Below, in pieces: positions 1-10,151 of a stretch of DNA of 47,333 nt (positions are counted from its first letter, which is position 1; each line of letters opens with the position of its first letter). The notes below the pieces were generated by a model that was not told where the DNA came from, searched no databases, and saw only the letters and a list, made by a program, of their open reading frames with translations. The DNA is from Planctomycetia bacterium (lineage in GTDB: Bacteria > Planctomycetota > Planctomycetia > Pirellulales > UBA1268): assembly GCA_014192425.1 (NCBI GenBank), contig BJHK01000026.1, positions 1 to 47,333 of the forward strand. The letters are read 5' to 3'. The position numbers and the translations under genes were made by a program.

Positions 1-105
1 CCCGCTCACATCTGCGACGCCGCCAGAAGCAGCCGGGGGTCGTTCGCAACTTCTTCGAAGAAGAACACGTTCAATACGCGGCGGCTGCCGGGTAGAAAAC
101 GTCAA

Positions 106-681
106 CTATTGGATGCTCCCCGTAGTAACGCTGCCGTCGGGGAGGTTCGGATCGCGGAGATTCTCGTGGGCGATCGGCGAGAAGAAGACGAGCCGCGCTG
201 GCGACCGGCCGTCGTACTTCTGCCCGCGCATGCCGTCGATTGTGTTCGCCAGATCGGTCTTGAAGCCCGCGACTCCCCCTGGTCCGCGCAGGGCCTCGTT
301 ATGGCCGAAGCAGGCGAAGACCACGCTCGCCTGCACCTTGCCGAGCCACTGGTCCGGCGTGCCGAAGTTCTCCTCGCGCGGCCGCACGGTGAGCTCGTCG
401 CCGGCGAAGCCGAGGTTCCGAAACACGAGCTCCAGGCCGGGGTGTGCGGCGTGGATCCGCGTCTCCAGCCAGCCGGCGTGCTGCATCCGGTCGGCGAGCG
501 TGTTGCCGATGACGGCGATGCTGTCCCCCTTCTGGAGCACGAGCCTGGGCTCGGCGGCTCCGACGGGCAGGATGGCACCGGCGGCCAGTACGGCGGCGGT
601 CAGCCAGGCCCCGCAATGCCGCGCCATCCGGGGCCGCGGGTGTCGCATCCCGGTCGAAAGCGCGTTTCCAGAACGGCTCAT
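106..681 (-). pseudogene. Truncated PVC-type SGNH-hydrolase domain protein
   Basis: The product is 191 aa with a basic N-terminus, a hydrophobic signal segment (about residues 20-36, ending near VGAAEP) and then the SGNH/GDSL-like domain that sits at the N-terminus of large planctomycete membrane-bound heme-binding (CxxCH) proteins. Recognisable blocks are KGDSIAVIGN, NLGFAGDELTVRPR, FGHNEA and FFSPIAHENLRDPNLPDGS. In full-length relatives known to me this domain continues and is followed by several hundred residues of propeller/HEAT/cytochrome. Here the homology stops abruptly after LPDGS and the frame ends seven codons later. The start at 681 is chosen because AGGAG lies seven bases upstream; longer starts run back into purM. 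A TACACT element near 768-773 could be its -10. It is most likely a decayed gene copy, but a free-standing SGNH domain cannot be excluded. Confidence 0.7.
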
Positions 682-802
682 CGGCTGCTCCTGGGAAATG
701 ACCACCGGGCAGTCTGCGGCTGGATCAGCGCGGCCTCCGGTCACAGTCGGCCGCCGGAGAAGTGTAGCACCGCCGTCGCCCGATGCCGTCGGCGTGTGAC
801 CG

Positions 803-1873
803 TCAGCGCAGGTGCACGCGTGCCGCGTCGCCGGGAGCGTCGCGCACGCTGCCGATCGGCCACGACTCGTGACCGGCGTCGGCGAGCAGTCGCTGCGCCT
901 CCGCGGCGACGGCCGGTGCGACGACCACCACCATGCCGACGCCCATGTTGAAGACCCGGTCCATCTCGTCGGCCGCGATCGATCCCAGCCCCTGGATCCA
1001 GGGAAACACCGCAGGCACCGGCCACGCGCCCCGTTGGAGGACGACCTGCACACCGTCCGGCACGATGCGGGCGAGGTTCTCGACCAGCCCGCCGCCGGTG
1101 ATGTGGGCGATACCGTGCACCTGCCCCGCGGCGCCGAACGCGTCGAGCAGGGCCTTGATCGGCCGGGCATACAGCCGGGTCGGCTCGAGGAGGATCTCGG
1201 CCACGGTCCGGCCGCCGCAGGCCTCGACCCGGTCCGCGCAGGCGAGGCCGCCGATCTCGAAGACGGCCTTGCGGGCCAGGCTGAAGCCGTTGGAGTGCAG
1301 GCCGCTGGAGGCGATTCCCAGCGCCACGTCGCCGGGGGCGATCGCCCGGCCGTCGACGAGCCGGCTGCGCTCGACGACGCCGACGCAGAACCCGGCGAGG
1401 TCGTACTCCCCGCGCTGGTAGACGTCGGGCAGGATCGCCGTCTCGCCCCCCACGAGGCTGCAGCCGCACTCGACGCAGGCGTCAGCGATGCCGCGGACGA
1501 TCTGCTCGAGGAGGTCGGGATCGTCGTGCGACAGGGCGACGTAGTCGAGGAAAAAGAGCGGCTCCGCCCCGGTGCACAGGGCGTCGTTGACGCTCATCCC
1601 CACGAGGTCGATGCCCACGGTGTGGTGGATGCCGGCCTGCACGGCGACCTTGAGTTTGGTCCCCACGCCGTCGGTGCAGGAGACGAGCAGCGGATCCTCG
1701 TAGCCCCGCGCGAACAGGCCCTTGAGGTCGAGGTGAAACAGCGCGGCGAAGCCCCCCTCGGCCCCCAGCACCCGGGGGCAGTGCGTGCGGCGCATGTGGG
1801 CCGGCAGCCGGGCCATTCCCTCACGGTACAAGTCGAGGTCCACCCCCGCGCTCGAATAGGTCGCTCCCGCCAC
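803..1873 (-). CDS. purM: Phosphoribosylformylglycinamidine cyclo-ligase (AIR synthetase)
   Basis: PurM converts FGAM plus ATP to 5-aminoimidazole ribotide in de novo purine synthesis, in the cytoplasm. The 356-aa product has the usual PurM length and order: an N-terminal half with SCTDGVGTKLKVA, VGIDLVGMSVND and LVGGETAILP (glycine-rich ATP/substrate loops of the PurM/ThiL/SelD superfamily), and a C-terminal half with ASSGLHSNGFSLARK, HITGGGLVENLAR and the FNMGVGM motif. The start is GTG at 1873 with GGGAG about nine bases upstream. It is transcribed divergently from glgX across a 71-bp gap and convergently with nothing; the truncated SGNH gene lies 121 bp downstream on the same strand. Identification is secure. 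Confidence 0.95.
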   Translation of the reverse strand: MAGATYSSAGVDLDLYREGMARLPAHMRRTHCPRVLGAEGGFAALFHLDLKGLFARGYEDPLLVSCTDGVGTKLKVAVQAGIHHTVGIDLVGMSVNDALCTGAEPLFFLDYVALSHDDPDLLEQIVRGIADACVECGCSLVGGETAILPDVYQRGEYDLAGFCVGVVERSRLVDGRAIAPGDVALGIASSGLHSNGFSLARKAVFEIGGLACADRVEACGGRTVAEILLEPTRLYARPIKALLDAFGAAGQVHGIAHITGGGLVENLARIVPDGVQVVLQRGAWPVPAVFPWIQGLGSIAADEMDRVFNMGVGMVVVVAPAVAAEAQRLLADAGHESWPIGSVRDAPGDAARVHLR

Positions 1874-1929
1874 GGTCCTGCGCTCCCGGAGAAACGTTTC
1901 GCCGCCGGGTGTCCGCCCGGTCCGGATGG

Positions 1930-1935
1930 TATCAT
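1930..1935 (+). promoter_or_regulatory. Putative -10 element (TATCAT) just upstream of glgX
   Basis: The hexamer TATCAT ends nine bases before the glgX ATG, and there is no Shine-Dalgarno sequence between them. If it is a -10 box, the transcript would begin almost at the start codon. No convincing -35 is seen. The same arrangement occurs upstream of the gluconokinase gene (14937-14942) and of a small ORF (24947-24952). This is inference from spacing and recurrence. Confidence 0.4.
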
Positions 1936-1944
1936 CGCCGCACC

Positions 1945-4149
<2,205 letters not shown>

Positions 4150-4219
4150 CGGCTACGATTGCGAATCTGGGCCATCCGGCCCGCCGCTCCCCCTTCGCTC
4201 ACCTGCCGGAGACGTTCGC

Positions 4220-4738
4220 ATGCTTCGCCCCTCCTTTCTCGTTCGCCCGTCCTTCCCCTGCGTCGTCGCCGTCGGCATGGTCTGCGTCGGCTGCGCTCCC
4301 GCGCCGGCCCCCGTAAAGCCCGCCGCCAGCCAGGGGCAGAAGGCCACACACGACGATCATCACCACGGCCACGGTCATGAGGACCATGCCCATCCGGAGA
4401 CCCTGGCGGCCGGCCTCGCGGAGCTCGAGGGGATCGCGACGGCCGTCAAGACGCACCTCGACGCCGGTGCCCGGGACAAGGCCGACAAGGCGGTCCACAT
4501 GGTCGGGCATCTGGTTGAGGATCTGCGTGGTCTCCTGCCGAAAGAGAATCTGTCGGCCGAGGCACAGGCGGCGGCCGGCAAGGCGCTCGACGAGATTTTT
4601 GACGCCTTCGACACGCTCGATGTCGCGTTGCACGCGGCCGAGGGAAAGTCGAAGCCGCCGGCCGAGGTCCATGCCTCGGTGGCGGAGAAGATCAACGCCG
4701 CGATCAAGACCCTGAAGGGACTCAAGGAGGGACCGTGA
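4220..4738 (+). CDS. His-rich exported lipoprotein
   Basis: The 172-aa product has a signal peptide with a lipobox-like ending (VGMVCVGC, Cys about residue 24), so it is probably lipid-anchored outside the cytoplasm. Directly after it comes a His/Asp cluster (HDDHHHGHGHEDHAH), which suggests divalent-metal binding, then a helical region (about 60-172) rich in Ala, Leu, Lys and Glu with no family I recognise. GGAGA eight bases upstream supports the ATG at 4220. Its stop overlaps the GTG start of the next gene (GTGA), so the two are translationally coupled. It is the first gene of a four-gene run with the exported CxxC protein, DUF1802 and YIP1 genes. Metal handling is inferred only from composition. 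Confidence 0.75.
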   Translation: MLRPSFLVRPSFPCVVAVGMVCVGCAPAPAPVKPAASQGQKATHDDHHHGHGHEDHAHPETLAAGLAELEGIATAVKTHLDAGARDKADKAVHMVGHLVEDLRGLLPKENLSAEAQAAAGKALDEIFDAFDTLDVALHAAEGKSKPPAEVHASVAEKINAAIKTLKGLKEGP

Positions 4739-5274
4739 ACGGACGAATTTCCCGCCGTGTGTTCGGCTCGTCGTGCTGCCTGCTGCTCGGGGCCTGCGGT
4801 GCGCTGGTTTCGGCCGCGGCCCCCGACGCGGTCGCGGTCCGCAAGCAACTCCTCCTCGACGCCGAGCCGCAGGGGGCCCTGTCGCTCACGGCCGCCAAGG
4901 AGAAGCTCACCACCACGCCGCAGCCTGTGGTGATCGCGGGCCGGATCGGCGCCAAGGGGATGGACCCGTTCCTGGCGGGCAAGGCGTCGTTTTCCCTGCT
5001 CGAGATTCCGGACGACGATCATGCCTCCAAGCCGGGCCACGACGACGACAACTGCCCGTTCTGCAAGAAGCGGGCCGCCAAGGCCCCGATCGCGGCGGTG
5101 CAGTTCGTGGGGGCCGACGGCAAGCCGATCCCCATGGACGCACGGGAGTTGTTCGGCGTGGCCAAGGGAAGCGACGTCGTGATCCGCGGCAGCGCGGTCT
5201 TCGATCCGAAGCTCGGCATCCCGGTGCTGCAGGTCACGGCCGAGGGCATTCACGTCCGCAAGCCGGCCAAATGA
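4735..5274 (+). CDS. Exported protein with CPFC motif, possible OB-fold
   Basis: The 179-aa product starts with GTG inside the stop of the preceding lipoprotein gene. The first ~28 residues (SRRVFGSS plus a hydrophobic stretch ending in VSAAAP) look like a signal sequence, possibly twin-arginine type. The rest alternates short beta-like segments (VVIAGRIG, FSLLEIPDDD, IAAVQFVGADGKPI, DVVIRGSAVFD, IPVLQVTAEGIHV) reminiscent of an OB-fold; this is a visual judgement. A CPFCKKR motif about residue 104 sits after a His/Asp-rich loop (DDDHASKPGHDDDN), so zinc binding or a redox dithiol is plausible. It ends in ATGA overlap with the DUF1802 gene. No specific function can be assigned. Confidence 0.72.
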   Translation: MNGRISRRVFGSSCCLLLGACGALVSAAAPDAVAVRKQLLLDAEPQGALSLTAAKEKLTTTPQPVVIAGRIGAKGMDPFLAGKASFSLLEIPDDDHASKPGHDDDNCPFCKKRAAKAPIAAVQFVGADGKPIPMDARELFGVAKGSDVVIRGSAVFDPKLGIPVLQVTAEGIHVRKPAK

Positions 5275-5759
5275 CCGTGCCAGAGGACGTCCCCCGCGTC
5301 GCCTTCAAGGAGTGGGCGGCGATCTGCCGGGCCCTGGCGACCGGCCGGCAGGACGTGATCCTGCGCAAGGGCGGGATCGTCGAGCCGGGGGGCGGTTTTC
5401 GCCCCGACCATGCCCGGTTCCTCCTCCTGCCGACGTTCCTTCATCAGGCGCCCGACAGCCTGGTGCCCGAAGCGCGAGACCTGCTCGACGACATCGACGC
5501 CGACCGACCTGTGGAGGGGAGCGTCGTGCTGCGACACATGGCCACGGTCCATGCCGCGCGGCGGATCGTGCGGCTCGAGGATCTCGCCCCCTACCGATCG
5601 CGGCACGTCTGGTCCGACGCGGTCGTGGCCGAACGGTTCCACCGCTGGCAGGACGAGCTCCACGTGCTCGAGGTCGCCGTGGCACCGCTGGCCGAGCCGC
5701 TCGTCCTCCCCTGGCGGGACGCCTACGGCGGCTGCAAGTCGTGGGTCGACTTGGCGTGA
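5271..5759 (+). CDS. DUF1802 family protein
   Basis: The 162-aa cytoplasmic protein shows the DUF1802 signature: FKEWAAICRALATGRQDVILRKGGIVE near the N-terminus, followed by RFLLLPTFLHQ and, near the end, the EPLVLPWRDAYGGCKSWVDL block. The family occurs in archaea and bacteria and has no established biochemical role. The ATG at 5271 overlaps the TGA of the exported CxxC protein (ATGA), which indicates coupled translation with an exported protein although this product has no signal peptide. Its own stop is 58 bases before the YIP1-like gene. Confidence 0.82.
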   Translation: MTVPEDVPRVAFKEWAAICRALATGRQDVILRKGGIVEPGGGFRPDHARFLLLPTFLHQAPDSLVPEARDLLDDIDADRPVEGSVVLRHMATVHAARRIVRLEDLAPYRSRHVWSDAVVAERFHRWQDELHVLEVAVAPLAEPLVLPWRDAYGGCKSWVDLA

Positions 5760-5817
5760 TGCGGGCCGGTATGCTCCCGTCACCCCCCTGCCCAGTGGGT
5801 GCACAGGAGCAAGACCC

Positions 5818-6546
5818 GTGAGCGATCCCAGCGACCAGTTCGATGCCGTCAATCCGTTTGCCGCGCCGCAGGCCAACGACTTGTTGCCCCCACCGGCGAG
5901 CGGCGACGAGGAAGGACTGCCGTTCCAGCCCTTCCGCACGATCTGGACGGCGCCCCGGCGGACGATTCGCCAGATCGTCCGCCGCAATCGATACCTGCAC
6001 GTGATTCCCCTGCTCTGCCTCGGCGGGGTGGCCCAGGCGCTCGAACGTGCTGCAAAGCGGAGTGTCGGTGACAGCATCGGGCCGCAGACGCTGTTCGCGA
6101 TCATCGTCTTCCTCGGCCCCCTCGGCGGCCTGTTCGGTGGCTGGTTGGTAGCGATGCTCCTGCGGGTCTCCGGCGGCTGGATCGGCGGCCGGGCGGACTT
6201 CACCCGACTTCAGGCGGCTGTTGCCTGGTCCTCGCTGCCCAAGATTGTCGGCCTGGCACTCTGGCTTCCGCTGATCGCACTTCTCGGAATGCGGGCATTT
6301 ACCTCCGTGCAGTTCCAGGTCGAGTCAGCGCCAACTCTCGTCGGAGTCGTGCTCGCAATGAGCGTGGCGCTGCTCGTGCTATCCATCTGGGGCCTCGTGC
6401 TCCTCTGCAACACGGTCGCGGAGGTGCAGGGCTTCCGGTCGGCATGGGCGGGCCTGGGCAACGTTCTTCTCGCCGTCCTGCTCCTCATCGTCCCGCTTAT
6501 CGCCATCGTGATGATGGCGGTGGGGATCGGCGTGATCACGAGTTGA
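5818..6546 (+). CDS. YIP1-like multi-pass membrane protein
   Basis: The 242-aa product has a soluble N-terminus of about 50 residues rich in Pro, Asp and Glu, then RTIWTAPRRTIRQIV, which matches the entry helix of YIP1-domain proteins (DUF1282-like). About five hydrophobic segments follow (roughly residues 63-76, 95-124, 150-172, 183-206 and 218-240). Bacterial YIP1 proteins are inner-membrane proteins of unknown role. The start is GTG at 5818, backed by AGGAG eight bases upstream; a longer open frame extending to 5410 overlaps DUF1802 and is a shadow. A TATGCT at 5770-5775 could be a separate -10, so it may be transcribed both with and independently of the preceding three genes. Confidence 0.75.
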   Translation: MSDPSDQFDAVNPFAAPQANDLLPPPASGDEEGLPFQPFRTIWTAPRRTIRQIVRRNRYLHVIPLLCLGGVAQALERAAKRSVGDSIGPQTLFAIIVFLGPLGGLFGGWLVAMLLRVSGGWIGGRADFTRLQAAVAWSSLPKIVGLALWLPLIALLGMRAFTSVQFQVESAPTLVGVVLAMSVALLVLSIWGLVLLCNTVAEVQGFRSAWAGLGNVLLAVLLLIVPLIAIVMMAVGIGVITS

Positions 6547-6568
6547 CCGCCATCCTGGCCGCCCAGGT

Positions 6569-7666
6569 CTATCTCACGACCCGGGCGCCGCCACCCTCGA
6601 TGAGCTTCTCGACCTCGGCGCGGATGGCCATCGAGGTGTCGCCCGGCGTCGTGCTCGCCAGCGCGCCGTGGGCGGCGCCGTACTCGACGGCTTTCTGCGG
6701 GCAGTTGAACTCCAGGAACCCGAACGCCAGGCCGCTGGCAAAACTGTCGCCGCCGCCGACGCGGTCGAGGATCTCCAGTTCGGGATACTTCCGGCTGTCG
6801 TAAAACTTCCCCTCGTGCCAGCAGATCGCGCTCCAGTCATTCTTCGTCGCCGTGATCACCCGGCGCAGCGTCGTCGCCGCCACCTTGAAGTTGGGAAACT
6901 CCCTGACCGCTGTCTCGATCATGCGTTTGAAGGCATCGGTCTCGATCGTGCTCAGAGCATGGTCCACGCCCGCCACCTCGAACCCGAGCGACGCCGTGAA
7001 GTCCTCCTCGTTGCCGATCATCACGTCCACGTGCCGGGCGATCTCCCGGTTCACCGCGCGGGCCTTGGCCTGGCCGCCGATGCTCTTCCACAGGCTCGGC
7101 CGGTAGTTGAGGTCGTAGGAGACGATCGTGCCATGCCGCTTGGCCGCCTGCACCGCCTCGATCGTCAGGGCCGCCGTCGTCTCCGACAGGGCCGCGAAGA
7201 TGCCGCCGGTGTGGAACCAGCGCACGCCGAGCTCGCCGAACAGCCTGTTCCAGTCGACGTCGCCCGGCTTCATCTGGCTGGCCGCCGTGTTGCCCCGGTC
7301 CGGCACCCCCACCGCCCCGCGGATGCCGAAGCCGCGCTCGGTGAAGTTCAGCCCGTTGCGGACCGTCCGGCCGATGCCGTCGTCCGGCCGCCAGTGGATG
7401 AAATCGGTCGACACGCCCCCCTGCATGATGAAGTCCTCGACGAGGTGCCCGACCTCGTTGTCGACGAAGGCCGTCACGACGGCGGTCTTCAGGCCGAAGC
7501 ACTTCCGCAGGCCGCGGGCCACGTTGTATTCACCCCCGCCCTCCCAGACGGTGAACTCCCGGGCCGTGCGGATCCGCCCCTCGCCCGGGTCGAGCCGGAG
7601 CATGATCTCACCGAGCGAGACCTCGTCGAAGCTGCATGAGTCCTTGGGCTTGAGGGGGAGCGGCAT
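6569..7666 (-). CDS. kdgK: PfkB-family sugar kinase, probably 2-keto-3-deoxygluconate kinase
   Basis: The 365-aa ribokinase-fold kinase has the glycine-rich sugar-binding region near the N-terminus (EGGGEYNVARGL), the central SYDLNYRPSLW block typical of KDG kinases, and the C-terminal phosphotransfer/anion-hole motif DRVGGGDSFASGLAFGFL. The general base Asp is in the GGGD segment, where most family members have GAGD. The NYRPSLW motif is what favours 2-keto-3-deoxygluconate over ribose or fructose. Such kinases form KDPG-type phospho-sugar acids for aldol cleavage. AGGA about eight bases upstream supports the ATG at 7666. It lies downstream of the Ldh-family and D-2-hydroxyacid dehydrogenase genes on the same strand, which fits sugar-acid breakdown. 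Substrate remains inferred. Confidence 0.78.
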   Translation of the reverse strand: MPLPLKPKDSCSFDEVSLGEIMLRLDPGEGRIRTAREFTVWEGGGEYNVARGLRKCFGLKTAVVTAFVDNEVGHLVEDFIMQGGVSTDFIHWRPDDGIGRTVRNGLNFTERGFGIRGAVGVPDRGNTAASQMKPGDVDWNRLFGELGVRWFHTGGIFAALSETTAALTIEAVQAAKRHGTIVSYDLNYRPSLWKSIGGQAKARAVNREIARHVDVMIGNEEDFTASLGFEVAGVDHALSTIETDAFKRMIETAVREFPNFKVAATTLRRVITATKNDWSAICWHEGKFYDSRKYPELEILDRVGGGDSFASGLAFGFLEFNCPQKAVEYGAAHGALASTTPGDTSMAIRAEVEKLIEGGGARVVR

Positions 7667-7937
7667 GGGCGGGTCCTGTCGGGGTTAAGGGGGGGAGGGT
7701 GCTTGGCTTCGGGGTTCGGTGACGCGCCGCCTGGCCGGCGGCTGGCTCCTCGCTGGGATATTTCGCCGCGACGTTCGCGGGCGGTGCATTCCGTTTCCGG
7801 TCGAGGCGAAATCTCCAACGCTCGTCACGCAGCCGCCGGCCAGGCTCCGTCGAGGTGGCCACGCGGGCCATGGGTGGTCGTGCAATGGGTGGCAGCACGG
7901 GTCTTGTACCCATGCCGCCGGGGGTGCGGGGGTGATG

Positions 7938-9026
7938 TCACGCCGTCTTCAGGCTGGCGATGTCGAGCGGAGGCAGGGCGGCTTCTGCAGCGATGTGATT
8001 GAGGGCCTCGACCTCGGCCGTCGAGAACAGCAGGCCCCCGGCCCGCCAGGTCCGCGCCGCCGCGTCGGCCTCCAACTGGCCGGGAAGCATGCAGCCCTCG
8101 TTGCCGTGGCCGAGAATGTCGCCGAGCACGGCCTTGACGTTCTCCACCTGCGAGCGGCCGGCCGCGAACACCCCCGCAGACAGGGCGTCGGGATGGATCA
8201 CCTGGAAGAAAAACGCGCATGACTGCTTCTCGCCCGGCACGGCCGTCCGGCTGCGGATCGTGGGGAGCGAGCCGCCGATGAAGGCCGCGACGAGCTCGTT
8301 GATCAGCGACAGGCCGTAGCCCTTGTGGTCGCCAAAGGGAAGGAGCGAAGCCGCCTGCGCCGGATCGGTCGTCGGCCGCCCCTCGCGGTCGACGGCCGCA
8401 TTCGCCGGCAGTTGCTTCCCTTCGCGGGCGAGCTGCTGCACGCGGCCCATCGCGATCACCGACGTGGCCCAGTCGATCACGATCGGATAGCCGACCGCTG
8501 CCGTCGTGGGAAAACCCCACGAGTGCGGGTTCGTTCCCAGCGTGGGACAGCGGCCCTTGAAGGGAACGACCTCGGCGAGCGAAGCCGTGCAATTCGTGTA
8601 GGCGATGTAACCGCGGTTCGCCGCCTCCATCACGTAGCCCCCGCCCCACAGGTAGTGGAAGGCGTTGTCCACCGACACCGTCCCCGAGCCGTGCCGGTCG
8701 GCGAGCTGGATGCAGGTCTCGATCGCCTCCCAGGCCACGGCCTGGCCGAGCTTCTTTCCGGCGTCCCAGACCTCGCAGGCGTCGAACCGGCTCGGCAGCC
8801 GCCGGATCGCGGCCCGCGGTACGCAGCCACCGGCCTTCGAGCCGAAGAGCTCGTCGAGGTGCAGGGCCTTGATCGCGTTGTGGGTGCGGATGCCGTGGGT
8901 GGTGGCGGCCGTGGCCAGCTTCGCGGCCTGCTCGGCCTCGACGGCGTCGAAGCCGCGGTGCAGGTAGGCCCCGCGGACGATCTCCTCGTGCCGCTCGACC
9001 GGGACGACGTGGAATGTTTCGGCCAT
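7938..9026 (-). CDS. Ldh/malate dehydrogenase-family NAD(P)H oxidoreductase
   Basis: The 362-aa product belongs to the type-2 malate/L-lactate dehydrogenase family, which includes 2,3-diketo-L-gulonate reductase, ureidoglycolate dehydrogenase and L-sulfolactate dehydrogenase. It is a family with a non-Rossmann fold. Visible blocks are THGIRTHN near residue 50, NCTASLAEVVPFKGR, LGTNPHSWGFP, and FGDHKGYGLSLINELVAAFIGG, which together form the cofactor and substrate site (conserved His in THGIRTHN). GGGGAG about nine bases upstream fits the start at 9026. It lies 51 bases after the D-2-hydroxyacid dehydrogenase gene and before the KDG-kinase-like gene, so a keto-acid/hydroxy-acid substrate in sugar-acid catabolism is likely. 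The exact substrate cannot be read from the sequence. Confidence 0.85.
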   Translation of the reverse strand: MAETFHVVPVERHEEIVRGAYLHRGFDAVEAEQAAKLATAATTHGIRTHNAIKALHLDELFGSKAGGCVPRAAIRRLPSRFDACEVWDAGKKLGQAVAWEAIETCIQLADRHGSGTVSVDNAFHYLWGGGYVMEAANRGYIAYTNCTASLAEVVPFKGRCPTLGTNPHSWGFPTTAAVGYPIVIDWATSVIAMGRVQQLAREGKQLPANAAVDREGRPTTDPAQAASLLPFGDHKGYGLSLINELVAAFIGGSLPTIRSRTAVPGEKQSCAFFFQVIHPDALSAGVFAAGRSQVENVKAVLGDILGHGNEGCMLPGQLEADAAARTWRAGGLLFSTAEVEALNHIAAEAALPPLDIASLKTA

Positions 9027-9077
9027 CTGTCTCGCTCCCCTGGACTCCGCGCGTCTTGCTCCCCTGCTCCGGTCACC

Positions 9078-10061
9078 TCAGACCACGCGGCGCACCGGCA
9101 CCGCGGGATTGACCTGGGCGAGCGGCGGCTCGCCGTGCATGGCGCGGATCAGATTCGTGACCGCGGCCATGGCCTGCCGCTGCACGCTTTCCAGCGTCCG
9201 CGACCCGACGTGCGGCGTGACGATGCAGTTCGGCAGGCCGGTGAGCGGATGGTCGGCCGGGGGCGGCTCGACGTCGAGGACGTCGGTGCCGTAGCCGCGG
9301 ACGCGGCCCGCGCGGAGCGCGGCCGCCATGTCGGCCGAATTGACGATCTCGCCGCGGGCGCAGTTGATGACGATCACGTCCGGCCTCATCCTCGCGATCG
9401 TCTCGGCGCGGACCAAGTCGCGGGTTTCCGGCGTCAGGTTCGTGTGCAGAGACACGTACTCCGCCGCGGCGAACAGGTCGTCCAGCGTCGTCGCCCGCTC
9501 GATCCCGTTGGCGGACGCGAAGGCGTCGTCCCAGTACAGGTCGTAGCCGATCGGCCGCATCCCGAAGGCCCGGGCCCGCAGCGCGACCTCACGGCCGATC
9601 CGTCCCATGCCAACGATGCCGATGCGCTTGCCGAGAAGTTCCCGCCCCGTCTGCCGCTTCCAGCTGCCGGCCCGGGTCGAGTCGACGTGAAACAGGAAGT
9701 TCTTCTCCAGCGCCAAGAGGAGCAGGAAGGCGTGCTCGGCGACGGTCGTGTGGTTGACGCCCGGCGTGAACAGCACGGGGATGCCGAACTCCGTGCAGGC
9801 GGCGACGTCGATCTTGTCGACGCCGATGCCGTACTTGCTCACCACCCGCAGCCGGGGCCGGGCCTTCTCCAGGACGGCCCGCGTGATCTGGTCATCGCCG
9901 CAGATCGTGGCATCGACGTCGCCGACGAGGGCCGCCGTGTCCGCCTCGGAGAGCGGCCCCCGGGCCGTGACGATCTCCCAGCCGGTCGCCGCCAGCGCGG
10001 CGTGATGCTCGCCAGGGGTGTCCTGGAACGACGTCGTGGTCAGCAGGATGCGCGGTTTCAT
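9078..10061 (-). CDS. D-2-hydroxyacid dehydrogenase (PGDH-like)
   Basis: The 327-aa NAD-dependent dehydrogenase has the complete family signature: Rossmann motif GMGRIG (151-156), catalytic Arg236 in NCARGEIV, Glu265 in DVEPPPADHPL, and His284 in TPHVGSRT. The N-terminal substrate-binding half contains SKYGIGVDKID, a phosphoglycerate dehydrogenase-like block. At this length it lacks the ACT regulatory domain of many SerA proteins, so glyoxylate/hydroxypyruvate reduction or another 2-hydroxyacid is as likely as 3-phosphoglycerate. It is the first gene of the minus-strand trio with the Ldh-family oxidoreductase and KDG-kinase-like gene. A TACCTT element near 10096 could be the promoter -10. Confidence 0.85.
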   Translation of the reverse strand: MKPRILLTTTSFQDTPGEHHAALAATGWEIVTARGPLSEADTAALVGDVDATICGDDQITRAVLEKARPRLRVVSKYGIGVDKIDVAACTEFGIPVLFTPGVNHTTVAEHAFLLLLALEKNFLFHVDSTRAGSWKRQTGRELLGKRIGIVGMGRIGREVALRARAFGMRPIGYDLYWDDAFASANGIERATTLDDLFAAAEYVSLHTNLTPETRDLVRAETIARMRPDVIVINCARGEIVNSADMAAALRAGRVRGYGTDVLDVEPPPADHPLTGLPNCIVTPHVGSRTLESVQRQAMAAVTNLIRAMHGEPPLAQVNPAVPVRRVV

Positions 10062-10151
10062 CGAACTCTGATGGACGGGTCGGAGCCCGAGAAGGTAGCC
10101 GACGGCGGCCGGTGCGACAATCGCGGTCCCGACCGCCGGCTTTGCGGCGGC

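Noticed and set aside
9-100. Minus-strand fragment ending NVFFFEEVANDPRLLLAASQM
   Set aside because: It looks protein-like but has no start codon or ribosome binding site in the window and is not recognised; it may be a remnant downstream of the broken SGNH gene.
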